From contig JABAQT010000018.1 of assembly GCA_019187195.1 (NCBI GenBank), positions 28,359-92,358 on the forward strand: a stretch of 64,000 nt of DNA. Reading direction: 5' to 3'. Of this stretch, positions 17,526-26,216 are shown in pieces. The translations under genes and the position numbers were made by a program. The stretch is from Bryobacteraceae bacterium (GTDB lineage Bacteria > Acidobacteriota > Terriglobia > Bryobacterales > Bryobacteraceae). The notes under the pieces are model-generated. The model searched no databases. It saw only the letters and a list, made by a program, of their open reading frames with translations, and was not told the origin of the DNA. Within the stretch, counting starts at the first letter, position 1. Each line of letters opens with the position of its first letter.

Positions 17526-20500
17526 CTATGGCGTGTTGAAGGAGCGGATGAGGAACACCGCCATCTGCCCGAGGGTGTTGGGATCATTCACGCAGTAGTT
17601 CGTCGTGGTGCAGCCATTGGTGATGCCGAGATCGCGCATCTTCTGGATATAGGGGAAGAAGATGTTGTTGGTCTGGGCATCAAGGAAATATGGCGCCGCG
17701 TTGTAGGTGAAGTCCTGGGGTGAATTTACGCCGAGTTTGCCGCGGATCAGGAAGACGGCCATCTGGCCCCGAGTGACGGGGTCGGCGGGACAGTAGGTGG
17801 TGGCGGTGCAGCCATCGGTGATGCCGAGTTCCTTCATCTTCTGGATGTACTTGAACTGCGGGTGGGTGGCCGGCACATCGGTGAAGAACGGGGTCTGGGA
17901 ATAGAGGAAGACTTCGCCGAGCATGGAACGGATGACAAGCTCGGCCATGGTTCCGCGCGTGGTGACGTCGTTTACGCAGAAGATGGAGGGCGCGCAGCCG
18001 TTCGAGGTTCCATAGCGGTTGAGCAGGGTGATGTGATCGAAGAAGATGTTCGATGGATCGACGTCATTGAACACCTGGACCACGCCCACGCCGTGCTGCA
18101 CAACCTGGACAAGCTGGCCCATGACGTTGACGGAGGCGGTACGGGGGAACTGGGTGGTATTGGCCTGAATGGTGAACTGGAAGCTTCCGTTGCCGGTGCC
18201 CGAGGGCGGGCCGGTGATGGAGAGGAACGGGTCGATGAAGGCTCCCGAGAGGGCGGCGTTCCAGAAGCAGCCTGACGCGGCGGCGACGTTGACGGTGAAG
18301 GTTCCACCCGCCGCCTCGGCGGTGATGGCTTGTGGAGTCAGCGTGTAGTTGCTGCCGCAAGTGGTGGGCGAATAGGAAGCGGTAACGGACTTGGGCTGAT
18401 CCATGACGATAGACTGCGGACTCGATGTCCCCGTGAGGGCTCCGGACCAGCCGGTGAAGGTGGCTCCGGCGGCGGGGGACGCGGTGAGTTGGACAGTGGT
18501 TCCCGGAGGATAGTAGCCGTCGGCGGATGCCGGCGAGGCGAGGATGGCTCCGGTTCCGGCGGGGTTGGTGATAGTGGTGAGGAGGTAAGAGGTGGAGAAA
18601 CTGGCGGTGAGGCCAACGACCCCGGCGGCGGGCGCGGTGACCTGGTGGGTTTGCGCCAGGCCGTCGCTCCAGGCGGTGAAATTATAGTGGACGCCACCGG
18701 ACCCCTGAGGCGAGGGGACGCTGATCTGGTGAGCGCTGCCGGGTGCGAACTGGAAGGTGGCCGGAGTGGTATAGACAGCGCCATCGACAATGACCTGGAG
18801 TCCGGCGGGAGAAGTGGAGAAGCTGAGCGACGCCGGAGGCATGGCGGCCTGATTGATGGTGTAGGTGAGCGAGATGTTGCCGCCGGCGACGGTAATCACG
18901 CCTGAGCGTGGGGATGTGGTGGGATTGGCGGCGACCTGATAACTGACGGTGCTGCCGCCCGAGCCGGCTCCGCCGGAGATGACGGTGATCCAGGGGACAT
19001 TGCTGGTGGCGTTGTAGCCGCAGGTGGCTCCGGTGTTGACACCGAAGCTGCCAGCGCCGGCTCCGCCGCCGGTGTCGATGGTAGAGCCGGTGAGGCTGTA
19101 GACGCAGGAGAAGGCAGCGGTGACATTGCGCGGAACGATCATGGAAAGGGATTGCGGGGAAGAAGCTCCGGTGAGATCGCCGTTAAATCCGGCGAAGGCA
19201 TAGCCGGCGGCGGGACTGGCGGATACGGAGACGGAAGCGCTCGAGGCGTAATAGCCGTCGGCGGAAGAGGGGGTCGCGGCAACGGAACCGGCTCCGGCGG
19301 GGGAAGCGGTAAGGGTGAGGAGATTCTGGACGGAGTAGGTGGCGGTGTAGGTTGTGTTGGCCGAGGGGGCGGTGACGTTCTGCGTCTGGGCTCCACCCTG
19401 GCTCCAGGAGGAGAAGATGTTGCGAGTGGATCCGTTGCCCTGGGGCGAAGGGGCGGAGAGGGAGTGGGTGGAGCCGGGGGTCCAACCGAAATAGCGAGGG
19501 CTCGGCGCGGTGATTCCGTCGACGGTGACGTTCAGCCCGGCGGGGTTGGTGGTGACGGTGAAGGTGAGCGGCGTGCCTTCGATGAGCTTGGCGGCGAAGG
19601 CGTCATAGGAACCCTGAAGGGAGGATTGAAACGCGGAGGCGGTGGGGAAGTCAGGGCCTTGAGTGGAGCCCGCGACGTAGACCGCGCCGTTGGAGTCGAC
19701 GGCGACGCCGTTGGACTGGTCGTCACTGGTTCCGCCGAGATAGGTGGAGTAGGAGAGGGCGTTGCCGGCGGACGTGAAGCGGGTGACGAAGGCTCCCTGA
19801 TTGCGCCCGTTGTAATAGGCGGCGGAAGATCCGAGGGTGGGGAAGTTGGAGGAAGCGGTGTAGCCGCTTACCGAGGGCTGGGCGTTGCCGTCAACGGCGA
19901 CGCTGGTGATGAGGTCTTCCCCGCTTCCACCGAGAAACGTCGAGTAGACCAAAGCGTCGCCGGCGGCGCTGAGCTTGGTGAGGAATCCGTCGAAGACGCC
20001 GCCGAAAGTGGAGCTATAGGCGGAGGAGCGGGGGAAGTTGGAGGAGTAGGTCCAGCCGGCGATGTATGCGGCTCCGGTGGAATCAACGGCGATGGAGGTG
20101 GCGCGGTCATCGCTCGAGCCGCCGAGGTAGGTGGAGTAGGTGATGGCGTTGCCGGCGAGGTTGATCTTGGCAACGAAGGCGTCGGCGGCGCCCGCCGGCG
20201 TCCCGTAGAGAGCTCCCTGGAGCGGAATGTCAGACGAGGAGGTGTAGCCGGCGACGTAGAAACCGGATGAATCGGCGGCGATGGCGGTGGCGGAGTCATC
20301 GGCGCTGCCCCCGAAGAAGGACGAGAATCCGATGGCTCCGGAGGTTCCCACCTTGACGATGAAGCCGTCGCGCGTGCCGCCACGGTAGGAGCCGAAGAGA
20401 GCGGAGGCGGTGGGAAAGTTCGAGGAACTGGTGTTGCCGGCGACGTATGCTCCCGTGGAATCGGCGGCGATGGAGACACCGCGGTCCTCGGCCGAGCCGC

Positions 20501-21632
20501 CGAGATAGGTGGAGAAGACGAGCGTGTCGCCGTTGGGGCCGAGTTTGGCGATGAAGCCGTCCGTCCCTCCGGCGGAAGATCCGTACGCGGCGGACTGGGT
20601 GGGAAAGTTCGTGGATTGGGTGTAGCCGGTGATGTAGGCGTTGTTGGCCGCATCGAGAGCGATGGACAGGCCCGCGTCATCGGCCGAGCCGCCGAGATAG
20701 GTGGAGTAGACGAGCGCATTGCCAGCGGGATTCAGCTTGGTGACGAAGACATCCATGGCTCCGCCGCCGGCGGGTTGGGCCGCGGAGAGGGTGGGGAAGG
20801 TGGCGGAGGTGGTTTCGCCAACGATGTAGGCGGCTCCGGTGGAGTCGACGGCAATGCCGTGGGCGCGGTCGAGACCGATGCCGCCGAGGAAGGTGGAGTA
20901 GGCAAGGATGGGGTCGATGATGAGGGGACGGGAACGGTCATAGGGTCCGAGAGCGAAGCTGACCTTCCGTCCGGCTTCGAGGCGGTAGCTTGCCGTGCGC
21001 TCCACTTTGTGGCCGTCGATTTCCTGATAGACGGCTGGTTTGTGCTGGCGAAGAGTGCCGGCGGGCGTTTCAATGAGGAGGTCGCCGGAGGGATCGACGC
21101 GGAGGGAGTTCGCGCCGCCGTAGGTGAGACGGATACGGCCGGGATCGGCGTGGGGAGCGACGCGGAAATCGTACTCGAGTTGACGCTGATTGCCGTAGTA
21201 GATGAGATCGACGCCGGGATAGACGGCGGTGTAGGAGACACGCGCGTAGCCGGGGATGCCGGCTCGCCAGAGCGAGCGGTCGCTGCCGGTGAAGTAGTTG
21301 CTTACTCCGGGGAGGGGGTCGAGGAGGGCGGCTTTGGCGGGGGGATGGGAGCCTTCCAGGCGCATGCGGACGAGCGCGTGCCTGCCGGCGGCGGTGAGGG
21401 TGATATCGGCTCCGTGATCGAGGAGACGCATGGCGTAGCCGGGTCCGCGCGAGAGGAAGCGGACATGGGGATCCGCCTGGCCTTGATTGGGTTCAAAACG
21501 GAGCGGGAGTTTTCCGTAATTTTCAGTTAGCCGCGCGGCGGGCAGCGAAGCGCTGGTAAGAAGAAGCAGAAAACCGAGAGCAGCAGACGGTTTTCGGGCA
21601 AGATTCCGGCGAAAAGAGGCAGAGCTCTTCAC
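17526..21632 (-). CDS. Giant exported SBBP-repeat, BACON-like, InlB-like and SLH-variant surface protein
   Basis: 1368 aa with a signal peptide (LGFLLLLTSASLPAA). An N-terminal beta domain (about 40-240; YGKLPLRFEPNQGQ and VDLIYYGNQRQLEYDF) is followed by seven SBBP repeats of the form YSTYLGGSxDD...AVDSTGAAYIAG...NFPT. Next come two divergent InlB-type repeats (SADGYY...ASPAAG), two BACON-like beta-sandwiches with paired cysteines, and three C-terminal SLH-like units carrying Cys pairs (LGITDGCTATTYC...VTRGQMAVFLIRG). The GTG start has a strong AGGAGGG 7 nt upstream. Cell-surface attachment or adhesion is likely but unproven. Repeats are degenerate at DNA level. The long GC-biased frames on the opposite strand are shadows. 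Confidence 0.9.
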   Translation of the reverse strand: MKSSASFRRNLARKPSAALGFLLLLTSASLPAARLTENYGKLPLRFEPNQGQADPHVRFLSRGPGYAMRLLDHGADITLTAAGRHALVRMRLEGSHPPAKAALLDPLPGVSNYFTGSDRSLWRAGIPGYARVSYTAVYPGVDLIYYGNQRQLEYDFRVAPHADPGRIRLTYGGANSLRVDPSGDLLIETPAGTLRQHKPAVYQEIDGHKVERTASYRLEAGRKVSFALGPYDRSRPLIIDPILAYSTFLGGIGLDRAHGIAVDSTGAAYIVGETTSATFPTLSAAQPAGGGAMDVFVTKLNPAGNALVYSTYLGGSADDAGLSIALDAANNAYITGYTQSTNFPTQSAAYGSSAGGTDGFIAKLGPNGDTLVFSTYLGGSAEDRGVSIAADSTGAYVAGNTSSSNFPTASALFGSYRGGTRDGFIVKVGTSGAIGFSSFFGGSADDSATAIAADSSGFYVAGYTSSSDIPLQGALYGTPAGAADAFVAKINLAGNAITYSTYLGGSSDDRATSIAVDSTGAAYIAGWTYSSNFPRSSAYSSTFGGVFDGFLTKLSAAGDALVYSTFLGGSGEDLITSVAVDGNAQPSVSGYTASSNFPTLGSSAAYYNGRNQGAFVTRFTSAGNALSYSTYLGGTSDDQSNGVAVDSNGAVYVAGSTQGPDFPTASAFQSSLQGSYDAFAAKLIEGTPLTFTVTTNPAGLNVTVDGITAPSPRYFGWTPGSTHSLSAPSPQGNGSTRNIFSSWSQGGAQTQNVTAPSANTTYTATYSVQNLLTLTASPAGAGSVAATPSSADGYYASSASVSVSASPAAGYAFAGFNGDLTGASSPQSLSMIVPRNVTAAFSCVYSLTGSTIDTGGGAGAGSFGVNTGATCGYNATSNVPWITVISGGAGSGGSTVSYQVAANPTTSPRSGVITVAGGNISLTYTINQAAMPPASLSFSTSPAGLQVIVDGAVYTTPATFQFAPGSAHQISVPSPQGSGGVHYNFTAWSDGLAQTHQVTAPAAGVVGLTASFSTSYLLTTITNPAGTGAILASPASADGYYPPGTTVQLTASPAAGATFTGWSGALTGTSSPQSIVMDQPKSVTASYSPTTCGSNYTLTPQAITAEAAGGTFTVNVAAASGCFWNAALSGAFIDPFLSITGPPSGTGNGSFQFTIQANTTQFPRTASVNVMGQLVQVVQHGVGVVQVFNDVDPSNIFFDHITLLNRYGTSNGCAPSIFCVNDVTTRGTMAELVIRSMLGEVFLYSQTPFFTDVPATHPQFKYIQKMKELGITDGCTATTYCPADPVTRGQMAVFLIRGKLGVNSPQDFTYNAAPYFLDAQTNNIFFPYIQKMRDLGITNGCTTTNYCVNDPNTLGQMAVFLIRSFNTP

Positions 21633-21768
21633 GTGTCATCCCTCCTGTTTCTATGGCATTGAATTCTATCGTCTTTTTCATGAGAAATTCCAGCCCTAAA
21701 TGCATGGATGCGGCGCGAGCGAGGTTGCATGGGTGGGAGGAGCGCAGTATTCTGTGACTGACAATCCT

Positions 21769-23103
21769 ATGCGAACACCATCCCGGAGGACATTTTTGCA
21801 GGCGGCGGCGAGCGCGCCGCTGTTCGACATTGTTCCGGCCCGTGCCTTGGGTATGCAGGGAGCGGCTCCGAGCGACACCATCCATCTTGGGCATATCGGC
21901 ATTGGAGGCCGGGGGCGCGGATTCCTGAGGCCGGAGGCTGATTTCGGGAAGGCGATTCCGGCTCCGTCGAACCTGGGCGGGAGCGGCAGGCAGCAATCGG
22001 CGGCGCGGAGCGTGGCGTTATGCGACGTGGATTCGAGCCGGTTGGACGCGGCGGCGACGCGGGTTGGCGGGCATCCGAAGATGTACAAGGATTTTCGCAG
22101 GCTGCTCGAGGATAAGGACGTGGACGCGGTGGTGATCGCCGCGCCCGACCACTGGCACGCGCTGCTGACGATTCTCGCCTGCCAGGCGGGGAAGGACGTG
22201 TACTGCGAGAAACCGGCGTGCAATACGGTGGAGGAAGGCCGCGCCATGGTGACGGCGGCGGACCGTTATGGGAGGGTGGTGCAGATCGGATCGCAGGGCC
22301 GTTCGCAGGCGGCGGCGTGGCAGGCGGCGATGTACATCCGCAACGGGCAGATCGGGAAGGTGCGGGAGGTGCTGTGCTGGCACTACGCGAGCCCGGACGG
22401 GGATTGGACGCCGGATTCCGAACCGCCGCAGGGGCTCGATTACGACATGTGGGTGGGGCCGGCGCGGTGGCTGCCTTACAACGTGAAACACACGCACGGG
22501 CAGTTCCGCTGGATGATCGACTTCGGCGGTGGGCAGATACGGGACCGCGGGGCGCACGTGATGAGCATCGCCAACTGGATCATGGATTGCGACGCGACGG
22601 GTCCGGTGAGCGTCGAGGCGACGGGCGAACCGCCGCACGATGGGATGTATGATTCGGGGGTGACGATGCGCGTGACCTACGAATTCAGGAATCCGGATTG
22701 GACGCTGGTATGGGCGCAGCCGGGCGAGCCTTCGGCGGAGTTGCAGGCGCAATACGGCGCGGTCTACCACGGAGACAAAGGACGGCTGACGGTGACGCTG
22801 GGCGATGGAGCGGGGACGGCGACGGAGCAGAAGGCGAAAGACTACACGGCTCCGTGGGATGGAGTGAAAGTGTTCCGCAGTCCGGGGCACATGGAGAACT
22901 TTCTTGATTGCGTGAAATCGCGCGAGAAGCCGGTGATGCACATGGAATCGGGGCACAGGGTGGCGACACTGTGCATCCTGGGCAACATCGCTTTCCAGTT
23001 GCGGCGGAAACTCGAGTGGGACGCGGTGAATGAGCGCGTGAAGGACGACGATGAGGCGAACCGGCTGTTGAGCAGGCCGGGACGCGGACCGTGGCACTTG
23101 TAG
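21769..23103 (+). CDS. Tat-exported Gfo/Idh/MocA family oxidoreductase
   Basis: 444 aa NAD(P)-dependent sugar oxidoreductase. A twin-arginine leader (SRRTFLQAAASAPLF, RR at 6-7) is followed by the Rossmann block HIGIGGRGRGF, APDHWHA, and CEKP at 146-149 with the family's catalytic lysine region. The C-terminal alpha/beta domain includes HGQFRWMIDFGGGQIRDRGA. It probably oxidises or rearranges a sugar in the periplasm, where similar proteins carry tightly bound cofactor. A GTG at 21754 is an alternative start with GGGAGG 13 nt upstream. The HEAT-repeat gene follows 14 bp later. Confidence 0.9.
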   Translation: MRTPSRRTFLQAAASAPLFDIVPARALGMQGAAPSDTIHLGHIGIGGRGRGFLRPEADFGKAIPAPSNLGGSGRQQSAARSVALCDVDSSRLDAAATRVGGHPKMYKDFRRLLEDKDVDAVVIAAPDHWHALLTILACQAGKDVYCEKPACNTVEEGRAMVTAADRYGRVVQIGSQGRSQAAAWQAAMYIRNGQIGKVREVLCWHYASPDGDWTPDSEPPQGLDYDMWVGPARWLPYNVKHTHGQFRWMIDFGGGQIRDRGAHVMSIANWIMDCDATGPVSVEATGEPPHDGMYDSGVTMRVTYEFRNPDWTLVWAQPGEPSAELQAQYGAVYHGDKGRLTVTLGDGAGTATEQKAKDYTAPWDGVKVFRSPGHMENFLDCVKSREKPVMHMESGHRVATLCILGNIAFQLRRKLEWDAVNERVKDDDEANRLLSRPGRGPWHL

Positions 23104-23117
23104 GAGAGGATGTTCCG

Positions 23118-23978
23118 ATGGCAAATGAGAAACTGATTTCGGACATACAGAGCGGAGATAAAGAAGTGCGGTTCGCGGCGTGGCGCGCGGCGGGGGACGC
23201 GGACGCTTCGGCAATCGGGGAGTTGGGAAAGCTGGCCGTCTCGTCGAATCCGGGGGTGGCGAAAGCGGCGCGGGAAGCGATTACAACGATGGTCCACGCG
23301 GTGGGGAAGGACACGGCGGATGGGCGGCGCGGAGCGGTGGTGAAGGAACTGATGGCGCTCGGCGGAGGAGGGAATCCGCTGGCGGCGCGCGTGCTGGCGT
23401 GCCGGCTGCTTTCGGATATCGCGCCGGAATCGGAGGCTGGAGCGATTGCCAAGTGGCTGTTGGAGGCGGACGTGAGGGAGGAGGCGATCTACTGCCTGGA
23501 GCGGATCCCGGGGGCGGGAGTGAACCAGGTGCTGGTGGGCGCCTATCGCACGGCTCCGGATGAGTTCAAACCGCGGATACTGGCGGCGTTGGGACACCGG
23601 CGCGCCGGCGAGGCGGCGAGCCTGTGCGTGGCGGCGATGCGGTCCGGGAAGACGAGTATTTCCGCCGCGGCGGTGAGCGCGTTTGGAAGGATCGGAAAGA
23701 AGCCGGCGGGTGCGTTCCAGTGGCCGAAAGGAGCGGATGTGGATGCGATGCTGCGCTATGCGGATCACCAGAGGGAGCAGGGCAACGGCGCGGAGGCGAT
23801 GCGGATTTACAAGGCGGTGATGGGACGGCCGGAAGAGCATCTGCAATGCGCGGCGGTGATCGGGTTGGCGCGGTTGGGGACGCCGGAGGCGGCGGCGGCG
23901 GTGTATCCGCTGTTGAAGAGCGGGAATCGCAAGGTGCGGCTGACGGCGATGAAGGCGTGGAAGGGGATGGCGGGGTGA
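23118..23978 (+). CDS. HEAT-repeat protein
   Basis: 286 aa, alpha-helical, with repeated short helices such as AAWRAAGDADASAIGELG, VAKAAREAITTM, ARVLACRLLSDI, LAALGHRRAGEAASL and IGLARLGTPEAAAAV. These form HEAT/Armadillo-type superhelices that bind proteins. No signal peptide is visible. Start at 23118 has GGAGAGGA seven bases upstream. Immediately downstream of the Gfo/Idh/MocA gene, it is probably co-transcribed and may act on that enzyme or its product. Very GC-rich, with GCG-heavy codon use. Confidence 0.8.
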   Translation: MANEKLISDIQSGDKEVRFAAWRAAGDADASAIGELGKLAVSSNPGVAKAAREAITTMVHAVGKDTADGRRGAVVKELMALGGGGNPLAARVLACRLLSDIAPESEAGAIAKWLLEADVREEAIYCLERIPGAGVNQVLVGAYRTAPDEFKPRILAALGHRRAGEAASLCVAAMRSGKTSISAAAVSAFGRIGKKPAGAFQWPKGADVDAMLRYADHQREQGNGAEAMRIYKAVMGRPEEHLQCAAVIGLARLGTPEAAAAVYPLLKSGNRKVRLTAMKAWKGMAG

Positions 23979-24040
23979 TGCGTGGATAGGGCGGTGGATA
24001 GGTAGAGGACCGGGCTATTCCACGGCCGGGCTTCCGGCAT

Positions 24041-24070
24041 GACGCCTATTGAGGTACAGTCTTAGGCGTC
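24041..24070 (+). promoter_or_regulatory. Perfect inverted repeat abutting the 24071 start codon
   Basis: GACGCCTA (24041-24048) and TAGGCGTC (24063-24070) are exact complements around a 14-nt loop holding a -10-like TACAGT (24055-24060). The right arm ends on the base before ATG and no Shine-Dalgarno is present. It could be an operator over a promoter or an RNA hairpin controlling the start. Confidence 0.5.
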
Positions 24071-26206
24071 ATGTCTCCCAGAACTCCTATTTCCTATTTT
24101 TGGGCGGCGGCGTGCCTGCTTAGCCTTGCGGGAACTGTCCGCGCACAGTCCGGAACCTGGCCGGTCGACTACCGGGTGGAACGGCAGCCCGGTACACTTA
24201 CTCTTTCCACTCCTTATTACACCTTCCGTCATGATCTGAAGCGCGGCGCGGAGATCTCGATGGTGGCCTATACCCACGGATCCTCGAAGAACCTGCTGGT
24301 GAAGCCGGTCGACGCTTACGTGGGGACGGCGGAGGGAGAGACTTTCCATTCGCAATACGACGCATCGCCTGAGGTCGCGCTCGATAGTTTGGGCAAGGCG
24401 CGGGTGGTGCGGGTCACCTGCCGGCTATTGAGCGCGAAAGGCAAGGATTCCGGGATCCTGCTCCGGACGCGGTATGAGTACCGGTGGGGATACGTCAAGG
24501 TGAAGCGTGAGTTCGTTTTCGGGGAGAGATCCGTCGCGCTGAGGCGGGTGAGCGTCCTGTCCGCCGTGTTCGACCCGAGCCTGGAGCAGTATGGCTACCG
24601 CCAGGGGATCGCGGACCAGGAAGGTGTGTCGCCGGTGTCGTTCGGCGTGATGCAGTGGCGCAAGCAGCGGGCGGGCGCGTTTTTTGATCCGCCCCTGCAA
24701 ACGCGATTCGTGCCGCGCTATCTCGTGTTGACGAATCCGGGAATCGAGGGGATCGAGTGGTTCGTTTCGGATGATCTTTCGCAGTGGGACTACCAGGCTG
24801 TGGGCAAGCCGGGGGCCGGGTCGGGCGGAGTATCGGCGAGCATCACTCCGCTTGGCGTCAATGTGTCCATCAACCCGCTGGATGTCTCGGGACAGGCGCC
24901 GGCGCGCGGAACCTGGACATTCGACAGCTATCTGGGGGTGCCGATTCTGGAAGGGCACGCCAATCCCACGTGGCTGCACACCTCGTTCGGCGCGCGGGGA
25001 GGAAAGTGGGTATCCGAGGAGCAGGTGAAGAAGTGGGCCGAATCGGGGATTCGCACGGTTCACTGCCATAACGACGGAGACGCGTTGGGCGATGGTTTGT
25101 TCTGGCGCGACGGTTCGTATCCGCCCTATCCGCCGGAAGACATGAAGAAGTATGACCAGACGATCGAGCGCTGTCACGCGAACGGCATCCGCGTGGCGAC
25201 ATATTTTTCGAACAAGGAATTGCATCCATCGACGGAGGATTACAAGAAGCACGGGGAAGAGTGGGGACGAAAGCCGGACGACACGGGGAAACTGCATCAC
25301 GATCTGACGCGCCACGGGGAGTACGGAGCGCAGATGTGCCTCAAGTCCGGGTGGCTGGCGACGCTCAAACGGAACATCGATACGGTGCTCAAGAACCACA
25401 AACTGGACGGTGTTTACTATGACTGGAACGTGGCGTTGTACTGCAACAACCCGCTGCATGTGGGCAAGAGTTCGAACGGCGTTTCCGGGCGGACGGGAAC
25501 GCTCGCCCTTTCGCCCACGGGGCACTGGGATATGGACGAACTGCTGGAGTTCATGGAATGGACGCGGGAGCGTGTGGGTCCGAAGGGACTGGTCATCATA
25601 CACAACACGATGGCTCCGATGTTTGCGACGGAGAATTTCGCCGACCGCGTGGTGGGAATGGAGTGGGGCTATGGGAAGCTGTCGCGGTCGGTTCCTCCGG
25701 TGTGGGAGATGCCGGTGGAGTGGAGTTTCGCGGGGGCGAGGTCGAGAGGAGTGATCGGCTACGGCAGCATCGACCAGAGCGCGCCGGAGGGATTGCGGGA
25801 GGTTTTCGCGCTGGAGGCGATGCTTACGGGCGTGGCTCCGTGGCCGGCGAGCGAGGAGGCGATCGCGCTCTACAAGATACTGACGCCGATCGGGGATCTG
25901 ACACGATATCAGTTCCAGGACTGGCGCGGCGGCGCGGTGAAGACGGACGATCGGGATTGTGTTCCGGCGGTCTACAGCCGTGAAGGCGAGGCATGGATTC
26001 TGCTGGGGAATACAAGCCTGGAGGCGAGGCAGGTAAGGGTGAGGATCACTCCTCAAAGTTTCGCGGTTCCGCTCCAGTCGCCGGGTTCGGCGCAGCGGAT
26101 AGAGGGAGGCGTCAGGACTGCTCTGGACGTCCAGCGGATTACCGGCGAGGGGGAGACGATTCGCATACCGGCGGCGGGAGCGGTGCTGCTGCGGATGGCG
26201 CGGTGA
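24071..26206 (+). CDS. Exported TIM-barrel glycosidase-like protein, family unassigned
   Basis: 711 aa with a signal peptide (YFWAAACLLSLAGTVRAQ). The N-terminal about 270 residues look like a beta-sandwich (STPYYTFRHDLKRGAE, DSGILLRTRYEYRWGYVKVKR split over strands). The central region is barrel-like: GIRTVHCHNDGD, PEDMKKYDQTIERCHANGIR, TYFSNKELHP, and DGVYYDWN with Asp451 where clan GH-D/GH31-type enzymes keep a nucleophile. GLVIIHNTMAP and VVGMEWGYGK follow, then a C-terminal beta domain. It is the first gene of a run with GH29 (10 bp downstream) and GH51. A glycoside hydrolase is likely, but catalytic residues are not proven. Confidence 0.75.
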   Translation: MSPRTPISYFWAAACLLSLAGTVRAQSGTWPVDYRVERQPGTLTLSTPYYTFRHDLKRGAEISMVAYTHGSSKNLLVKPVDAYVGTAEGETFHSQYDASPEVALDSLGKARVVRVTCRLLSAKGKDSGILLRTRYEYRWGYVKVKREFVFGERSVALRRVSVLSAVFDPSLEQYGYRQGIADQEGVSPVSFGVMQWRKQRAGAFFDPPLQTRFVPRYLVLTNPGIEGIEWFVSDDLSQWDYQAVGKPGAGSGGVSASITPLGVNVSINPLDVSGQAPARGTWTFDSYLGVPILEGHANPTWLHTSFGARGGKWVSEEQVKKWAESGIRTVHCHNDGDALGDGLFWRDGSYPPYPPEDMKKYDQTIERCHANGIRVATYFSNKELHPSTEDYKKHGEEWGRKPDDTGKLHHDLTRHGEYGAQMCLKSGWLATLKRNIDTVLKNHKLDGVYYDWNVALYCNNPLHVGKSSNGVSGRTGTLALSPTGHWDMDELLEFMEWTRERVGPKGLVIIHNTMAPMFATENFADRVVGMEWGYGKLSRSVPPVWEMPVEWSFAGARSRGVIGYGSIDQSAPEGLREVFALEAMLTGVAPWPASEEAIALYKILTPIGDLTRYQFQDWRGGAVKTDDRDCVPAVYSREGEAWILLGNTSLEARQVRVRITPQSFAVPLQSPGSAQRIEGGVRTALDVQRITGEGETIRIPAAGAVLLRMAR

Positions 26207-26216
26207 GGAGAAGGCA

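Noticed and set aside
19152..21530. Glycine/valine-rich plus-strand frames
   Set aside because: Shadows of the SBBP repeats on the minus strand; composition is low-complexity and no domain is present.
22018..23214. 398-codon minus-strand frame
   Set aside because: Antisense to the Gfo/Idh/MocA gene; Arg/His-rich with no family features.
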